DNA of 64,000 nt, taken from positions 2,852,001-2,916,000 of the forward strand of contig NZ_CP026106.1 of assembly GCF_002902965.1 (NCBI RefSeq). The letters are read 5' to 3'. Origin of the DNA: Paraburkholderia hospita. Its GTDB lineage: Bacteria; Pseudomonadota; Gammaproteobacteria; Burkholderiales; Burkholderiaceae. The notes below the pieces were generated by a model, which had not been told where the DNA came from, did not search any database, and was given only the letters and a program-made list of their open reading frames with translations. Positions 17,129-26,323 of the stretch are shown in pieces (the first letter of the stretch is position 1; each line of letters starts with the position of its first letter). Position numbers and translations under genes: made by a program.

Positions 17129-17983
17129 TCAGCCGGTCCGCTTTGCATCGCCGTTATAGTAGCTCAGGTCCGTGTCCGACAGAAGACGCTTCATGTGCGG
17201 TCCGTGCGTGCGCAGGTTGGCGGCTTGCAGCCATTCCTTTTTGCCGCGCAAGCGGTCAAATGCGTCGTGACGGGGCGCGTCGGCCGCACTCGGCCAGTGA
17301 TGACAGACGAGACTCAACGGCTCGCAAACATCCCTGAAACCGGGGTGCACGGGTTCGCGTTCATCCATGCCGAGCACGGCGCGTCGCCCGAAGCGTTGAA
17401 TCACGCCTTCGTAAAGCCGCTTTTCGAGGATGTCTCGATCGCCGGGATGCAATGAACGGATGACATCGAGCATCGCGGGCGTGCTCTTCGCGATGAAGAA
17501 CTGGGTCGACAGGGATTTGCGGTCGCGTATGCCGTAACGCGATCCGCACCGTCTCAACCACAGCGCGAGGCGCGCGCGCAGCCTTCTTCGTATGTCATCC
17601 GAACGGCTCCATTCAGGCACGCGATCGGTGCTCCATGACGATGCCGCGACAAGCGCGTGCGGCGATGTTTCGAGCCTCTCCAGATAACGCACGATCACGT
17701 TCTGATCGAAGATCCATGTATCGGCTTCGAGGTGAATGACGTAATCCGCTTTCAACTTCGTGACGGCCGTCTCAATCGACGCGACGAGCAGATCGTGCGC
17801 GCCGCGCGTCAGCGGCTTCGGCTCGCGCATGACCAGAATGTCCTCGATGTAGCGCGTATAGCTCGCATCTGCGCACGCATGCACGACGGGCCACTTGCGC
17901 GGCCAGTTCAGCTTGATGATCTCCATCGAAATGCGCGCACAATCCGTGCGATTGAACGAGGTCAGGCAAACGACGACTTGCAT
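17129..17983 (-). CDS. Putative glycosyltransferase (GT-A-like)
   Basis: This 284-residue protein begins MQVVVCLTSFNRTDCA, the start of a GT-A nucleotide-sugar fold, and has an acidic DxD-like site HLEADTW with E86 and D88 followed by IFDQN. The C-terminal part holds VCHHWPSAADA and a basic tail. It lies between lptD and the GT9 pair on the same strand, so a role in LPS or surface glycan assembly is likely. I cannot place it in a named family with confidence; a GT2-related enzyme is the best guess. There is no strong Shine-Dalgarno. Confidence 0.65.
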   Translation of the reverse strand: MQVVVCLTSFNRTDCARISMEIIKLNWPRKWPVVHACADASYTRYIEDILVMREPKPLTRGAHDLLVASIETAVTKLKADYVIHLEADTWIFDQNVIVRYLERLETSPHALVAASSWSTDRVPEWSRSDDIRRRLRARLALWLRRCGSRYGIRDRKSLSTQFFIAKSTPAMLDVIRSLHPGDRDILEKRLYEGVIQRFGRRAVLGMDEREPVHPGFRDVCEPLSLVCHHWPSAADAPRHDAFDRLRGKKEWLQAANLRTHGPHMKRLLSDTDLSYYNGDAKRTG

Positions 17984-18091
17984 GTTGGAATAGCATCTTC
18001 ACGAAGCGTCACATACTGCATCAGATTCGTACGGAATTTCGCGCCGGTTCGTCGCGCGTGTCTTACATAATATTTCCGCCGCTACGCACCG

Positions 18092-20425
18092 TCATTGATA
18101 TTCGCTAAAGCGCGAAACAGGCGCTTCGTCGGCAGGCGCGGACGAATAGCCGGGCACGTCCGCCTTGAACTGATCGAGCAGACCGCGATCGGTCCGCGAC
18201 AGGCCCTTCAACTGAAGCTGCATCAGCACGCGCGTGCCCGTGCTCGGCGACGACGTGCTGCTCGTCGCGTTCGTGTACTTTTCCAGCGCGAACGCGAGCG
18301 ACCAGCATTGCGCGTCGTACTGCAATCCGAGAAGGCCCGCGATCAGACGGTGCGTGCTCATGTCGTAATTGACGCGCGCGACGCTCGCCAGGTTCTTTGC
18401 GAGCGGCCATTGCCCCGACACGATGAACTGGTTCACGGGCTGAAAGTCCAGCGTCGTGTTGGCGCGCGTGTACCGGTAAGCGATATTGAGCACATGTGCC
18501 GTCGCCGGCGACCACGCAAGGCCGACCGATCCTTGCGTCAGATAGTTGTTCGCCTGGCTGTACTGCAACGCGTTCTCTACATTGATGCCCGCGCCAACCT
18601 TGATTGAACTGCCAGCGATCAAGCTGGTCCGCGCGACGTTCGCCGTGCTTTCCGTGTCGTATAGCGTCACGCGTGGCTGACGGAAATCGTAGCGCTGCGC
18701 GATCACGAAGCGCGCGCGTTCGTCGCCTGTTGCGGCGTCGATCAGGCGCGACGTCAGCGCAGCCGTCACGCGGCTTTCATCGGACACGCGATCATTGCCG
18801 GCAAACGCGTTGTCGCTGAAGAGTTCGCCCAGTCCGAAGTCCGCTTCCGTCGTGTCGAAAAGCGGCACGTATGTCTGATTGCGATAAGGCGTATAGACGT
18901 AAAAGAGCCGCGGCTCCAGCGTCTGGATATACGAGCTTCCCCAGATGCGCACCGTGCGCTCGAACGTCATGCCCGAGTCCAGACTCAAGGTCGGGATGTT
19001 CACGTTCACATTGCGCGGCTGCCCTGCTGGCGCGTCGGACGCGATCGAAGTCAGATCGTACGAAGCGAAATGCCATTTGATCTTCGGCGTGAAAAACCAG
19101 CCGGGCCGCACGATCGGATAGCTGACGAAAGGATTGAACACGAAACGCGTGCCTTGCGTTGCATCGTCCGATGACAGCGTGAATCGCGTCGCGTCCGCCT
19201 CGAAACCATAATCGAAGCCACCAACGTCGTAACGGTTGTAGTGTACGTTGAGCTGTGGCTCGCGGTTGTAGGTCGTGTCGCTGGAAAACGACTGCCAGTG
19301 CTGCTCGCGCGCGAGCACCGACCACGGTCCGGTGTTGTACGTAAGACCGGCTTCCTGCTGATACAGCGTCGTCGAAGTGGTCGGAAACGCGCTGCCCGAG
19401 CCGAGATCGGTCGACACATTTGCATCCGACACACGGTTGTAATTGACGTAAGCGCCGAAGCCGGAGCCGATATTCCAGACATGATTCAGGTCAATCGAGT
19501 AACGGCGCTCGTGCGTCGTGATGTCGTTGGGCAAGTAGGCAATCGCCAGCGAGCCGGACGATGCGCTCGTCAGATACCGGTAGTCCGCGCTCAGCATTTC
19601 GCCGCGCTTCGACATGTAACGCGGCGCAATGGTCAGGTCGTAGTTCGGCGCGATGTTGAAGTAGTAAGGGACAGTGATGTCCACGCCGTTCTTCGAACTC
19701 ATCGACCATGTCGGCGACAGCAGGCCGCTGCGGCGCGCGCCGTCGAGCGGGAACGATAGCCACGGGCTCGCGAGCAATGGAATGTTCTGAAAGAACAGCA
19801 CGCCGTTGTGCGCGACGCCTTCGTCGGCGCCACGGTCCATCGTGAATTGAGACGCGCGGATGTACCACGCGGGATTCGTCTCGCACGCACAGGTGCTGTA
19901 CGTGCCGTCTTCGATCTTCGAACGCTCGTTGTCGAGCAGATCGGCGCGCTTGCCGCTGCCCCATCCGCCGTTCAGATAGAAGTGGTATCTGGGCTGTGCA
20001 ATGAAGCCTTCGCTGGCGTTCACGCGCAACTGGCTGAACGGTCCATCGAACACGTCGCCCTTCGAAACAATGCGGACGCTGCCATATGCATCGGCCATGT
20101 CGTGATCGGGATCGTAGTGCAGCGCGTCGCCTTTCACGACGAAACCATAGCGGCGCAGTTCGGCGGCGCCCTTTAGCGAAATGTCGCTATCGACGGTGCC
20201 TGTGACGGAGTCGCCCAATGCGATCGTTGCCGGTTTTGCATCGGGTGGACTGGATGCTTCGGTGAGTTGCGGCGCGATGCGCAAGCTCCACGCATCGGCA
20301 AGACGTTCGGCATTAGCCGCGTCGCCGGCAAGTTGCGCGTGAACTTGCATCGGCGCGAGCAGGCAGAGCACCAATGCGGCAATGGGCCTGATAGCGAGGC
20401 CCTGGACTTCTCGGCGGAATATCAA
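18092..20425 (-). CDS. lptD: LPS-assembly protein LptD homologue
   Basis: This outer-membrane barrel protein of about 777 residues contains the N-terminal LptA-like (OstA) domain (VVKGDALHYDPDHDMADAYG) and a long beta-barrel rich in alternating aromatic strands. It includes ADEGVAHNGVLFFQNIPLL and SPWLSFPLDGARRSGLL, typical of beta-proteobacterial LptD. It would insert LPS into the outer leaflet together with LptE. The start is uncertain: no ATG or GTG fits, and TTG at 20425 gives a good signal peptide ending VHA-QLAG, but with no Shine-Dalgarno. In that numbering the mature part has Cys179, Cys181 and only one C-terminal Cys (707), fewer than E. coli. It lacks the usual surA/pdxA neighbours, so it is probably a second copy linked to the LPS glycosyltransferases. 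Confidence 0.88.
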   Translation of the reverse strand: MIFRREVQGLAIRPIAALVLCLLAPMQVHAQLAGDAANAERLADAWSLRIAPQLTEASSPPDAKPATIALGDSVTGTVDSDISLKGAAELRRYGFVVKGDALHYDPDHDMADAYGSVRIVSKGDVFDGPFSQLRVNASEGFIAQPRYHFYLNGGWGSGKRADLLDNERSKIEDGTYSTCACETNPAWYIRASQFTMDRGADEGVAHNGVLFFQNIPLLASPWLSFPLDGARRSGLLSPTWSMSSKNGVDITVPYYFNIAPNYDLTIAPRYMSKRGEMLSADYRYLTSASSGSLAIAYLPNDITTHERRYSIDLNHVWNIGSGFGAYVNYNRVSDANVSTDLGSGSAFPTTSTTLYQQEAGLTYNTGPWSVLAREQHWQSFSSDTTYNREPQLNVHYNRYDVGGFDYGFEADATRFTLSSDDATQGTRFVFNPFVSYPIVRPGWFFTPKIKWHFASYDLTSIASDAPAGQPRNVNVNIPTLSLDSGMTFERTVRIWGSSYIQTLEPRLFYVYTPYRNQTYVPLFDTTEADFGLGELFSDNAFAGNDRVSDESRVTAALTSRLIDAATGDERARFVIAQRYDFRQPRVTLYDTESTANVARTSLIAGSSIKVGAGINVENALQYSQANNYLTQGSVGLAWSPATAHVLNIAYRYTRANTTLDFQPVNQFIVSGQWPLAKNLASVARVNYDMSTHRLIAGLLGLQYDAQCWSLAFALEKYTNATSSTSSPSTGTRVLMQLQLKGLSRTDRGLLDQFKADVPGYSSAPADEAPVSRFSEYQ

Positions 20426-20490
20426 AGCGGAATCGTGGCGTCTGATTGACGGGCGGACGCCGGCCCGAATGAAGATGCGTCCCGAGCGTC

Positions 20491-20895
20491 TTACTGCAAC
20501 GTCACGGCGTCGCTGTTGACCTGAGCGATGGTGGCGCCAACGGACGCAGCGACGCCGCTCAGCGCCTCGATCAACGGAGCGATCTGCTCGCACGGCAATG
20601 AAAACGAAATGCCCATGTTGCCCGCGAGCCTGAAGCGAATGACGGCTGTCTGCGTGCCGTTCAGACGCCCTATTTCCCAGCCGTAGCTCTGAAACGCAAA
20701 GGCCATGTGCTCGTTGTTGTTGATGATTCTGTCCGAATGCTCGATCGCGTTCGGCAGTGCGACCAGCAACTGGTCGAGCACGGAGCGGTGGATCGCCGTG
20801 GTCGCCTGATTGCCGTGAAGCAGCAGGTGGAGACCGTCTTCCGTCATCTGCAGATCGGCAATCGAATCGACAACGTGTGTCTCGCGCTCAGACAT
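20491..20895 (-). CDS. Conserved-looking hypothetical protein (134 aa)
   Basis: I do not recognise a domain. The protein begins MSERETHVVDSIADLQMTEDG and shows alternating beta strands and a helix (SVLDQLLVALPNAIEHSDR) with the segment YGWEIGRLNGTQTAVIRFRL. It looks like a small cytosolic alpha/beta protein; there is no signal peptide or membrane segment. It lies 65 bp upstream of lptD on the same strand and could be its operon partner. The frame is open further upstream, but the ATG at 20895 gives the best protein-like N-terminus. Confidence 0.65.
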   Translation of the reverse strand: MSERETHVVDSIADLQMTEDGLHLLLHGNQATTAIHRSVLDQLLVALPNAIEHSDRIINNNEHMAFAFQSYGWEIGRLNGTQTAVIRFRLAGNMGISFSLPCEQIAPLIEALSGVAASVGATIAQVNSDAVTLQ

Positions 20896-21333
20896 GGCGC
20901 AGCCCGCTCGCGCCTGTTTGCACATCGGCTTCGCGCTCGCGATGTGTGCGCGTGTCTTCGACCCACGGTTCATAAGAAGAGGCCCGGGCCAGCCAGGCGG
21001 AGAAAAGCGGCGTGGAGCTGGCGCGTAACACAGCAACCAGTACGACGGGATCGATATGTTCGAGCATGGCGAAGAACCAGAGGTGGGTGGAGTCGGCACG
21101 ATACCGCCACCTTCGCTCTCAACGCGTTACCACGACCCTACCGATTCTTTGCTGCACCTTTCCGCCTTTGCACGACATCGACCGTGCAGCGCGCGCCGCT
21201 ATTCATCGCTGCGCTATTCCTTACCGCACGCAACAAATAAACAGAAAGTTTGGCGTAACCCTGCGCAAGAAGCCCATTCCTATACTCGCGGCTTTCCATA
21301 GTGAGTCGCGTCCCGCTCTCAACAAGATCCTCG

Positions 21334-23643
21334 ATGAAACAAAGTGCATCAACTATCTGTCTCGCCAGTGCGATCACGGTGTGCGCCACGTCACTGACGC
21401 CATCGACCGCGCATGCCGGCGACTCCGTGGTCGTCACGGACATCCGGCTCGACGGCTTGAAGCGCATTGAAGCGGGAACGCTGCTCGCCAACCTGCCCAT
21501 CAAACGCGGCGATACTTTCACGGACGACAAGGCATCGCAGGCCGTGCGCGCGATCTACGACACGGGCCTCTTCAGCGACGTCAACGTGTCGCTCGAAGGC
21601 GATGTCGTGGTGGTGCATGTCGTCGAGCGGCCCGCGATTGCGGAGATCGACTTCTCCGGCATTCACGAGTTCGAGAAGGACAATCTGACGAAGGCGCTGC
21701 GCGCCGTCGGTCTGTCGCGCGGCCGCCCTTTCGATAAGGCACTCATCGACAAAGCCGAACAGGAACTGAAGCGCCAATACCTCACGCGCGGCTACTACGC
21801 CGCGCAAGTAGAAACCACGACGACGCCCGTCGACAGCGGACGCGTGTCGGTTCTGTTCTCCGTCATCGAAGGTCCGAATGCGAAGATCAGGCAGATCAAT
21901 TTCATCGGCAATCACGTGTTTTCGGAAAGCACGCTGCGCGACGAAATGGAACTGTCGACGCCGAACTGGTTTTCCTGGTACACGAAGAACGATCTCTATT
22001 CGAAAGAGAAGCTCGGCGCCGATCTGGATCGCCTGCGCTCGTACTACCTGAACCGCGGCTATCTGGAGTTCAGGATCGATTCGACTCAGGTGTCGCTGAC
22101 GCCCGACAAGAAGGAGATGTATCTGACGCTCAACCTGCACGAAGGCGAGCCCTATACGATCACAGGCATCCGGCTCGCGGGCAATCTGCTCGATCGCGAA
22201 GCGGAACTGAAGCCGCTCATCGGTATCAAGCCCGGTGAAACGTTCTCCGAAGACAAGCTCAAGGCAACGACGAAAGCGATCGTGGACCGGCTCGGCGAGT
22301 ACGGCTACGCGTTCGCTGCCGTCAATGCGGTGCCGCAGATCGATCAGGACAAGCACACTGTCGATCTCACGCTGCAAGTCGATCCGGGACGACGCGTGTA
22401 CGTGCGCCAGGTGAACGTGGAAGGCAACACGCGTACCCGCGATGAAGTGATACGGCGAGAAATGCGCCAGCTTGAAAGCGCGTGGTTCGATTCGAACCGG
22501 CTTTCGCTTTCGAAGGAACGGGTGAATCGGCTCGGCTATTTCACCGACGTCGACGTGACGACAGTGCCCGTTGCGGGTTCAAACGATCAGGTCGATGTCG
22601 ACGTCAAGGTCACGGAAAAGCCAACGGGCGCGATTACGCTCGGCGCGGGCTTTTCTTCGTCGGACAAGGTCGTGCTGTCGGCGGGCGTCACGCAGGACAA
22701 CGTGTTCGGCTCGGGCACGAGCCTCGGCGTCAATGTGAATACGGCGAAGACGTATCGCACGCTGTCGGTCACGCAGACGGACCCGTATTTCACCGTCGAT
22801 GGCATCAAGCGTATTTCGGATGTCTACTATCGCACCAGCTATCCGCTGTACTACAGCAACGACGAGAGCTTTCGTATCGTCTCGCTCGGCGCGGACCTGA
22901 AGTTCGGTATTCCGTTTTCGGAAGTCGATACGGTCTACTTCGGCCTCGGTATCGAACAGGACCGCTTCAATACCGACTCATCGACGCCGCAAGCCTATCT
23001 CGACTATGTGAGCGAGTTCGGCCGCGTCGTCAACAACGTGCCGCTGACGGCGGCCTGGTCGCGCGATGCCCGCGACAGTGCGCTCGTGCCGAGCCGGGGC
23101 TATATGCTGCAGGTCAACGGCGAGGTCGGCACGCCCGCGGGCGAAACCGAGTACTACAAGACCGACGTTCAGAGCCAGTATTACTACTCGTTCGCGCGCG
23201 GCTTCATTCTGGGCATGAACCTGCAGGCGGGCTATGGCAATGGCTTCGCGGGCAAGGCGTATCCGATCTTCAAGAACTACTACGCGGGCGGTATCGGCTC
23301 GGTGCGCGGCTATGAGTCGAGTTCGCTTGGGCCGCGCGATTCGTCGACGGGCGACTCGATCGGCGGCTCGAGGATGGTGGTCGCAAACGTCGAGATGACA
23401 TTCCCGCTTCCGGGCAGCGGCTGGGATCGCACATTGCGCGTCTTTACCTTCGTCGACGCGGGCAACGTGTGGGGCAACGAAGGCAACAGCACGGGTGCGA
23501 ACGGTTTGAGATACAGCTATGGCGCGGGCCTCGAATGGATTTCGCCGATCGGTCCGCTGAAGCTCTCGGTCGGCTTCCCGATCGTCAGGCACGCGGACGA
23601 CAAGTACCAGGTGTTCCAGTTTCAGATCGGTACGTCTTTCTAA
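21334..23643 (+). CDS. bamA: Outer membrane protein assembly factor BamA homologue
   Basis: This 769-residue Omp85 protein has a signal peptide (residues 1-28, ending AHA), five consecutive POTRA domains to about residue 400, and a 16-stranded barrel with the VRGYESSSLGP loop-6 motif. It ends in Phe, as outer-membrane proteins do. BamA folds and inserts outer-membrane proteins. The usual neighbours (rseP, skp, lpxD, fabZ) are absent; instead it is divergent to an lptD-containing LPS cluster. It is therefore probably an additional copy, perhaps specialised for that LptD or for altered LPS. I chose the ATG at 21334 over the GTG at 21301 because it gives a compact signal peptide. A strong hairpin terminator follows. 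Confidence 0.93.
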   Translation: MKQSASTICLASAITVCATSLTPSTAHAGDSVVVTDIRLDGLKRIEAGTLLANLPIKRGDTFTDDKASQAVRAIYDTGLFSDVNVSLEGDVVVVHVVERPAIAEIDFSGIHEFEKDNLTKALRAVGLSRGRPFDKALIDKAEQELKRQYLTRGYYAAQVETTTTPVDSGRVSVLFSVIEGPNAKIRQINFIGNHVFSESTLRDEMELSTPNWFSWYTKNDLYSKEKLGADLDRLRSYYLNRGYLEFRIDSTQVSLTPDKKEMYLTLNLHEGEPYTITGIRLAGNLLDREAELKPLIGIKPGETFSEDKLKATTKAIVDRLGEYGYAFAAVNAVPQIDQDKHTVDLTLQVDPGRRVYVRQVNVEGNTRTRDEVIRREMRQLESAWFDSNRLSLSKERVNRLGYFTDVDVTTVPVAGSNDQVDVDVKVTEKPTGAITLGAGFSSSDKVVLSAGVTQDNVFGSGTSLGVNVNTAKTYRTLSVTQTDPYFTVDGIKRISDVYYRTSYPLYYSNDESFRIVSLGADLKFGIPFSEVDTVYFGLGIEQDRFNTDSSTPQAYLDYVSEFGRVVNNVPLTAAWSRDARDSALVPSRGYMLQVNGEVGTPAGETEYYKTDVQSQYYYSFARGFILGMNLQAGYGNGFAGKAYPIFKNYYAGGIGSVRGYESSSLGPRDSSTGDSIGGSRMVVANVEMTFPLPGSGWDRTLRVFTFVDAGNVWGNEGNSTGANGLRYSYGAGLEWISPIGPLKLSVGFPIVRHADDKYQVFQFQIGTSF

Positions 23644-23657
23644 ATGGACCGACGAAA

Positions 23658-23685
23658 AAAGAGCCCGCTTTGAAGCGGGCTCTTT
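23658..23685. terminator. Intrinsic terminator after bamA, bidirectional
   Basis: AAAAGAGCCCGC pairs with GCGGGCTCTTTT around a TTTGAA loop. The A-run before and T-run after let it work for both bamA and the convergent response-regulator gene. Confidence 0.9.
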
Positions 23686-23726
23686 TGCTTTCGACGTGGC
23701 GGTTCTAATACCGCGCAATGCATGCG

Positions 23727-24548
23727 CTACTGGATTCTTCGCGCCGTATTGTCGAAACGCATGCGCTCTTCGGCCACGATGGGCACTGCAACATCGAGCA
23801 TCGGCGCCCGCGCTTCATCCCGATCGTCCGCGGCGCCATGGCGCGGCAGCGCGTCGTCGGGCGCGAACATATAGCCTTCGCCGCGCAAGGTCTTGATGTA
23901 TTGCCGGCCCGTCGGCGACAGTTTCAACGCGGCGCGCAGCCTGAATACGACGACGTCGAGTCCGCGTTCCGTCACGCTGCAATGCCGTCTCAGCATGTTG
24001 AGGATACGCACGCGCGACAGCACCTTCATCGGGTTCGACGCGAGCACCACGAGCAGCGCGAATTCCGTGCTGCGCAACGGCACTTCCACGCCTCCACGAC
24101 TGAGCACGCGGTCGGCAACGTCGACTTCGAAATCGTCGAATGCGATCGGCGCGCGCTCGATATGCATCGGCACATGCGACGGCGGTCCCGAACGCAATGC
24201 GTTGCGCACCCGTGCGATCATCTCGCGCGGATCGTGTGGATCGACGACATAGTCGTTCGCGCCGAGCTCGAACGAGAGCACCTTGTCGACGACGTCGTCG
24301 GACCGGCTGACGATAATCACAGGCAGGTCGTAGCCAAGCGAACGGATACGCCGCAATGCAGCCAGGCCGTCGACTTCAGGCAAGCCGTGACGCATGACGA
24401 TCAGCGACGGCACTTCGACCTCCAGGCGCCGTTCCAGCGAGTCGGTGTTGTACAGGACGGACATCTCGATCTTGTGCTGCTGCACATGTGCCCGAAGCAT
24501 GTCGCGGCTTGCCTGATCAGGCTCGACGACGAGCAGATGGATGGTCAT
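23727..24548 (-). CDS. OmpR-type response regulator with degenerate receiver
   Basis: This 273-residue protein has an N-terminal receiver-like domain and a C-terminal winged HTH of the OmpR/PhoB type (FEVDVADRVLSRGGVEVPLRSTEFALLVVL onward). The receiver is atypical: in the strand that should carry the phospho-acceptor Asp the sequence is SLIVMRHGLP, so Arg53 replaces Asp, and the conserved Lys before the final loop is Asp103 (NDYVVDP). The acid pair is reduced to Glu9-Pro10; Ser81 of the T/S position is kept. It cannot be switched by ordinary phosphorylation and may be constitutive or respond to another signal. The ATG at 24548 matches the family start. It is divergent to the BaeSR pair. Confidence 0.88.
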   Translation of the reverse strand: MTIHLLVVEPDQASRDMLRAHVQQHKIEMSVLYNTDSLERRLEVEVPSLIVMRHGLPEVDGLAALRRIRSLGYDLPVIIVSRSDDVVDKVLSFELGANDYVVDPHDPREMIARVRNALRSGPPSHVPMHIERAPIAFDDFEVDVADRVLSRGGVEVPLRSTEFALLVVLASNPMKVLSRVRILNMLRRHCSVTERGLDVVVFRLRAALKLSPTGRQYIKTLRGEGYMFAPDDALPRHGAADDRDEARAPMLDVAVPIVAEERMRFDNTARRIQ

Positions 24549-24805
24549 GAAGTATCCGTCCTTCTCCCATTTGAATGGAGGACCATGATAGAGAGCAACT
24601 GTGCAGGCAAGACGGTGAAAATTAAGGAGATTGTGTGGAGATCGCCGAACGGTCGTCCGTCGCCGCGCGCGTCGCGTCAAAATAGCGCCGTGGCGGCATA
24701 TCGATAGCAACTGGCATGCGTGCGGCGCTCGAGCGCTGGCCAAAGCATGCCGACAGGGAAACACAGGGTGGCAAGCATGAAAAGTGGCGACCGTGGGGTC
24801 TCGCC

Positions 24806-26323
24806 ATGAGAATCGGCATTACGTCGAAGCTCTTCGTCGCGATTTCGGCGGCGTGCATACTCGTGGCCGTCACGATGGGCGTTGCCGTGCGCTGGAGTTT
24901 CGAACAAGGCTTTCTCGGCTATCTGCAGCGCCAGTCGCAAACACATTCCTTGCGCTTGCAGCAGGAACTCGAAGCTGCGTGGGCGAAGCATCGGAGCTGG
25001 GATTTCATCAAGGACCCGGTGACGGCAGCGGCCGCGATTCCCGAGGTGATCGACGCAGGCGTGCCGCCTCCCGGTCCGTCCGGCCCGCTCGACATGAACG
25101 CGCCGCACGATGGGCCGCCGCCCGACGGCGCGCCGGGCGGCAACGGCGGGGAACCGGGGCCGCCGCCTGGCGACGCGGGCACGCCTCTCGACATGCGCGA
25201 CATGCGAAGCCCGGGACCGCTGGGCAACCGCCATCCGCCGTTCCGTGTCTACGACACGGACATGCATAGCGTGCTACAAAAGGGACCGCCACCGCCGCCC
25301 GATGCCCCGCGCCTGCCGCTGACCGTCGACGGCAAGGTGATAGGCTGGCTGGTCGTCGCCGGGCCCGAAGTGATGTTTCATTCCGCCGACCGGCAATTTC
25401 AGGCGCAGCAGGTTCGCGCGACGTGGATCATCGCCGGCTTCGCCGCGTTGCTGGCCGCTGGTGTCGCCATAGTGCTTTCGCGTTTGCTGCTCGCGCCCGT
25501 GCGGCGCCTCGTGCTGGCGACGCATCGGCTCGCGAGCGGCGACTATTCGATTCGCGTCCCCGATGCGGGCAGCGATGAACTGCACAATCTCGCCGCCGAC
25601 TTCAACCGGCTCGCGATCTCGCTCGGCAACGCCGAACGTTCGCGCCGCAATCTGATCGCGGATATTTCGCATGAGTTGCGTACGCCGCTTGCCGTGCTGC
25701 GCGGCGAACTCGAAGCAATCGAAGACGGCGTGCGCAAGCCCGACCGCGCGACGCTCGCGTCGCTGCAGGCGGAAGTCGCGCTGCTGAGCCAGTTGATCGA
25801 CGATCTCTACGAGCTGTCGCTCGCGGACATCGGCGAACTGTCTTTCGAGAAAGTACGGCTCGACGTCGCGCCTATCGTCGAAGCCGCCGCCGAATCGTTC
25901 AAGGACAGGCTCGCCGACAAGAAGATCGCGCTGGAAACGGATATCGGCGCCGCGAGCGTCATCATGCTCGGCGACCCGTATCGGCTGACGCAGTTGATGA
26001 AGAACCTGCTCGAAAACGCGTTGCGCTATACCGATTCCGGCGGCAAGGTCCGCGTGGCCGTCGCGAAGCACGAGCATGAGATACGGATCGATGTGCAGGA
26101 TACGCACCCCGCCGTGCCAGAGCCTTTGCTGCCGCATCTGTTCGACCGGCTGTTTCGCGTCGATGCGTCGCGCAGCCGTCAAAGCGGCGGCGCGGGCCTC
26201 GGGCTTGCGCTGTGCAAACATATCGTCGGCCAGCATGGCGGCACCATCGACGCATTGCGTTCGCCGCTGGGAGGACTGTGGATCGCGGTCCGGTTCGCTA
26301 CGTTAGAAACCAAAGATGACTGA
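24806..26323 (+). CDS. baeS: BaeS-like sensor histidine kinase
   Basis: This 505-residue sensor kinase has TM1 at about residues 6-28, a periplasmic region to about 205, TM2 at about 206-227, HAMP, HisKA with ADISHELRTP (His289), and an ATPase domain with NLLENALRYT and GAGLGLALCKHIV. The periplasmic part carries an unusual Pro/Gly/Asp-rich stretch at about 87-139. The last 8 bp overlap the baeR start, giving a coupled sensor-regulator pair for envelope stress. The partner regulator is clearly BaeR-like; the sensed signal in this organism is unknown. An in-frame start upstream is possible but poor. Confidence 0.88.
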   Translation: MRIGITSKLFVAISAACILVAVTMGVAVRWSFEQGFLGYLQRQSQTHSLRLQQELEAAWAKHRSWDFIKDPVTAAAAIPEVIDAGVPPPGPSGPLDMNAPHDGPPPDGAPGGNGGEPGPPPGDAGTPLDMRDMRSPGPLGNRHPPFRVYDTDMHSVLQKGPPPPPDAPRLPLTVDGKVIGWLVVAGPEVMFHSADRQFQAQQVRATWIIAGFAALLAAGVAIVLSRLLLAPVRRLVLATHRLASGDYSIRVPDAGSDELHNLAADFNRLAISLGNAERSRRNLIADISHELRTPLAVLRGELEAIEDGVRKPDRATLASLQAEVALLSQLIDDLYELSLADIGELSFEKVRLDVAPIVEAAAESFKDRLADKKIALETDIGAASVIMLGDPYRLTQLMKNLLENALRYTDSGGKVRVAVAKHEHEIRIDVQDTHPAVPEPLLPHLFDRLFRVDASRSRQSGGAGLGLALCKHIVGQHGGTIDALRSPLGGLWIAVRFATLETKDD

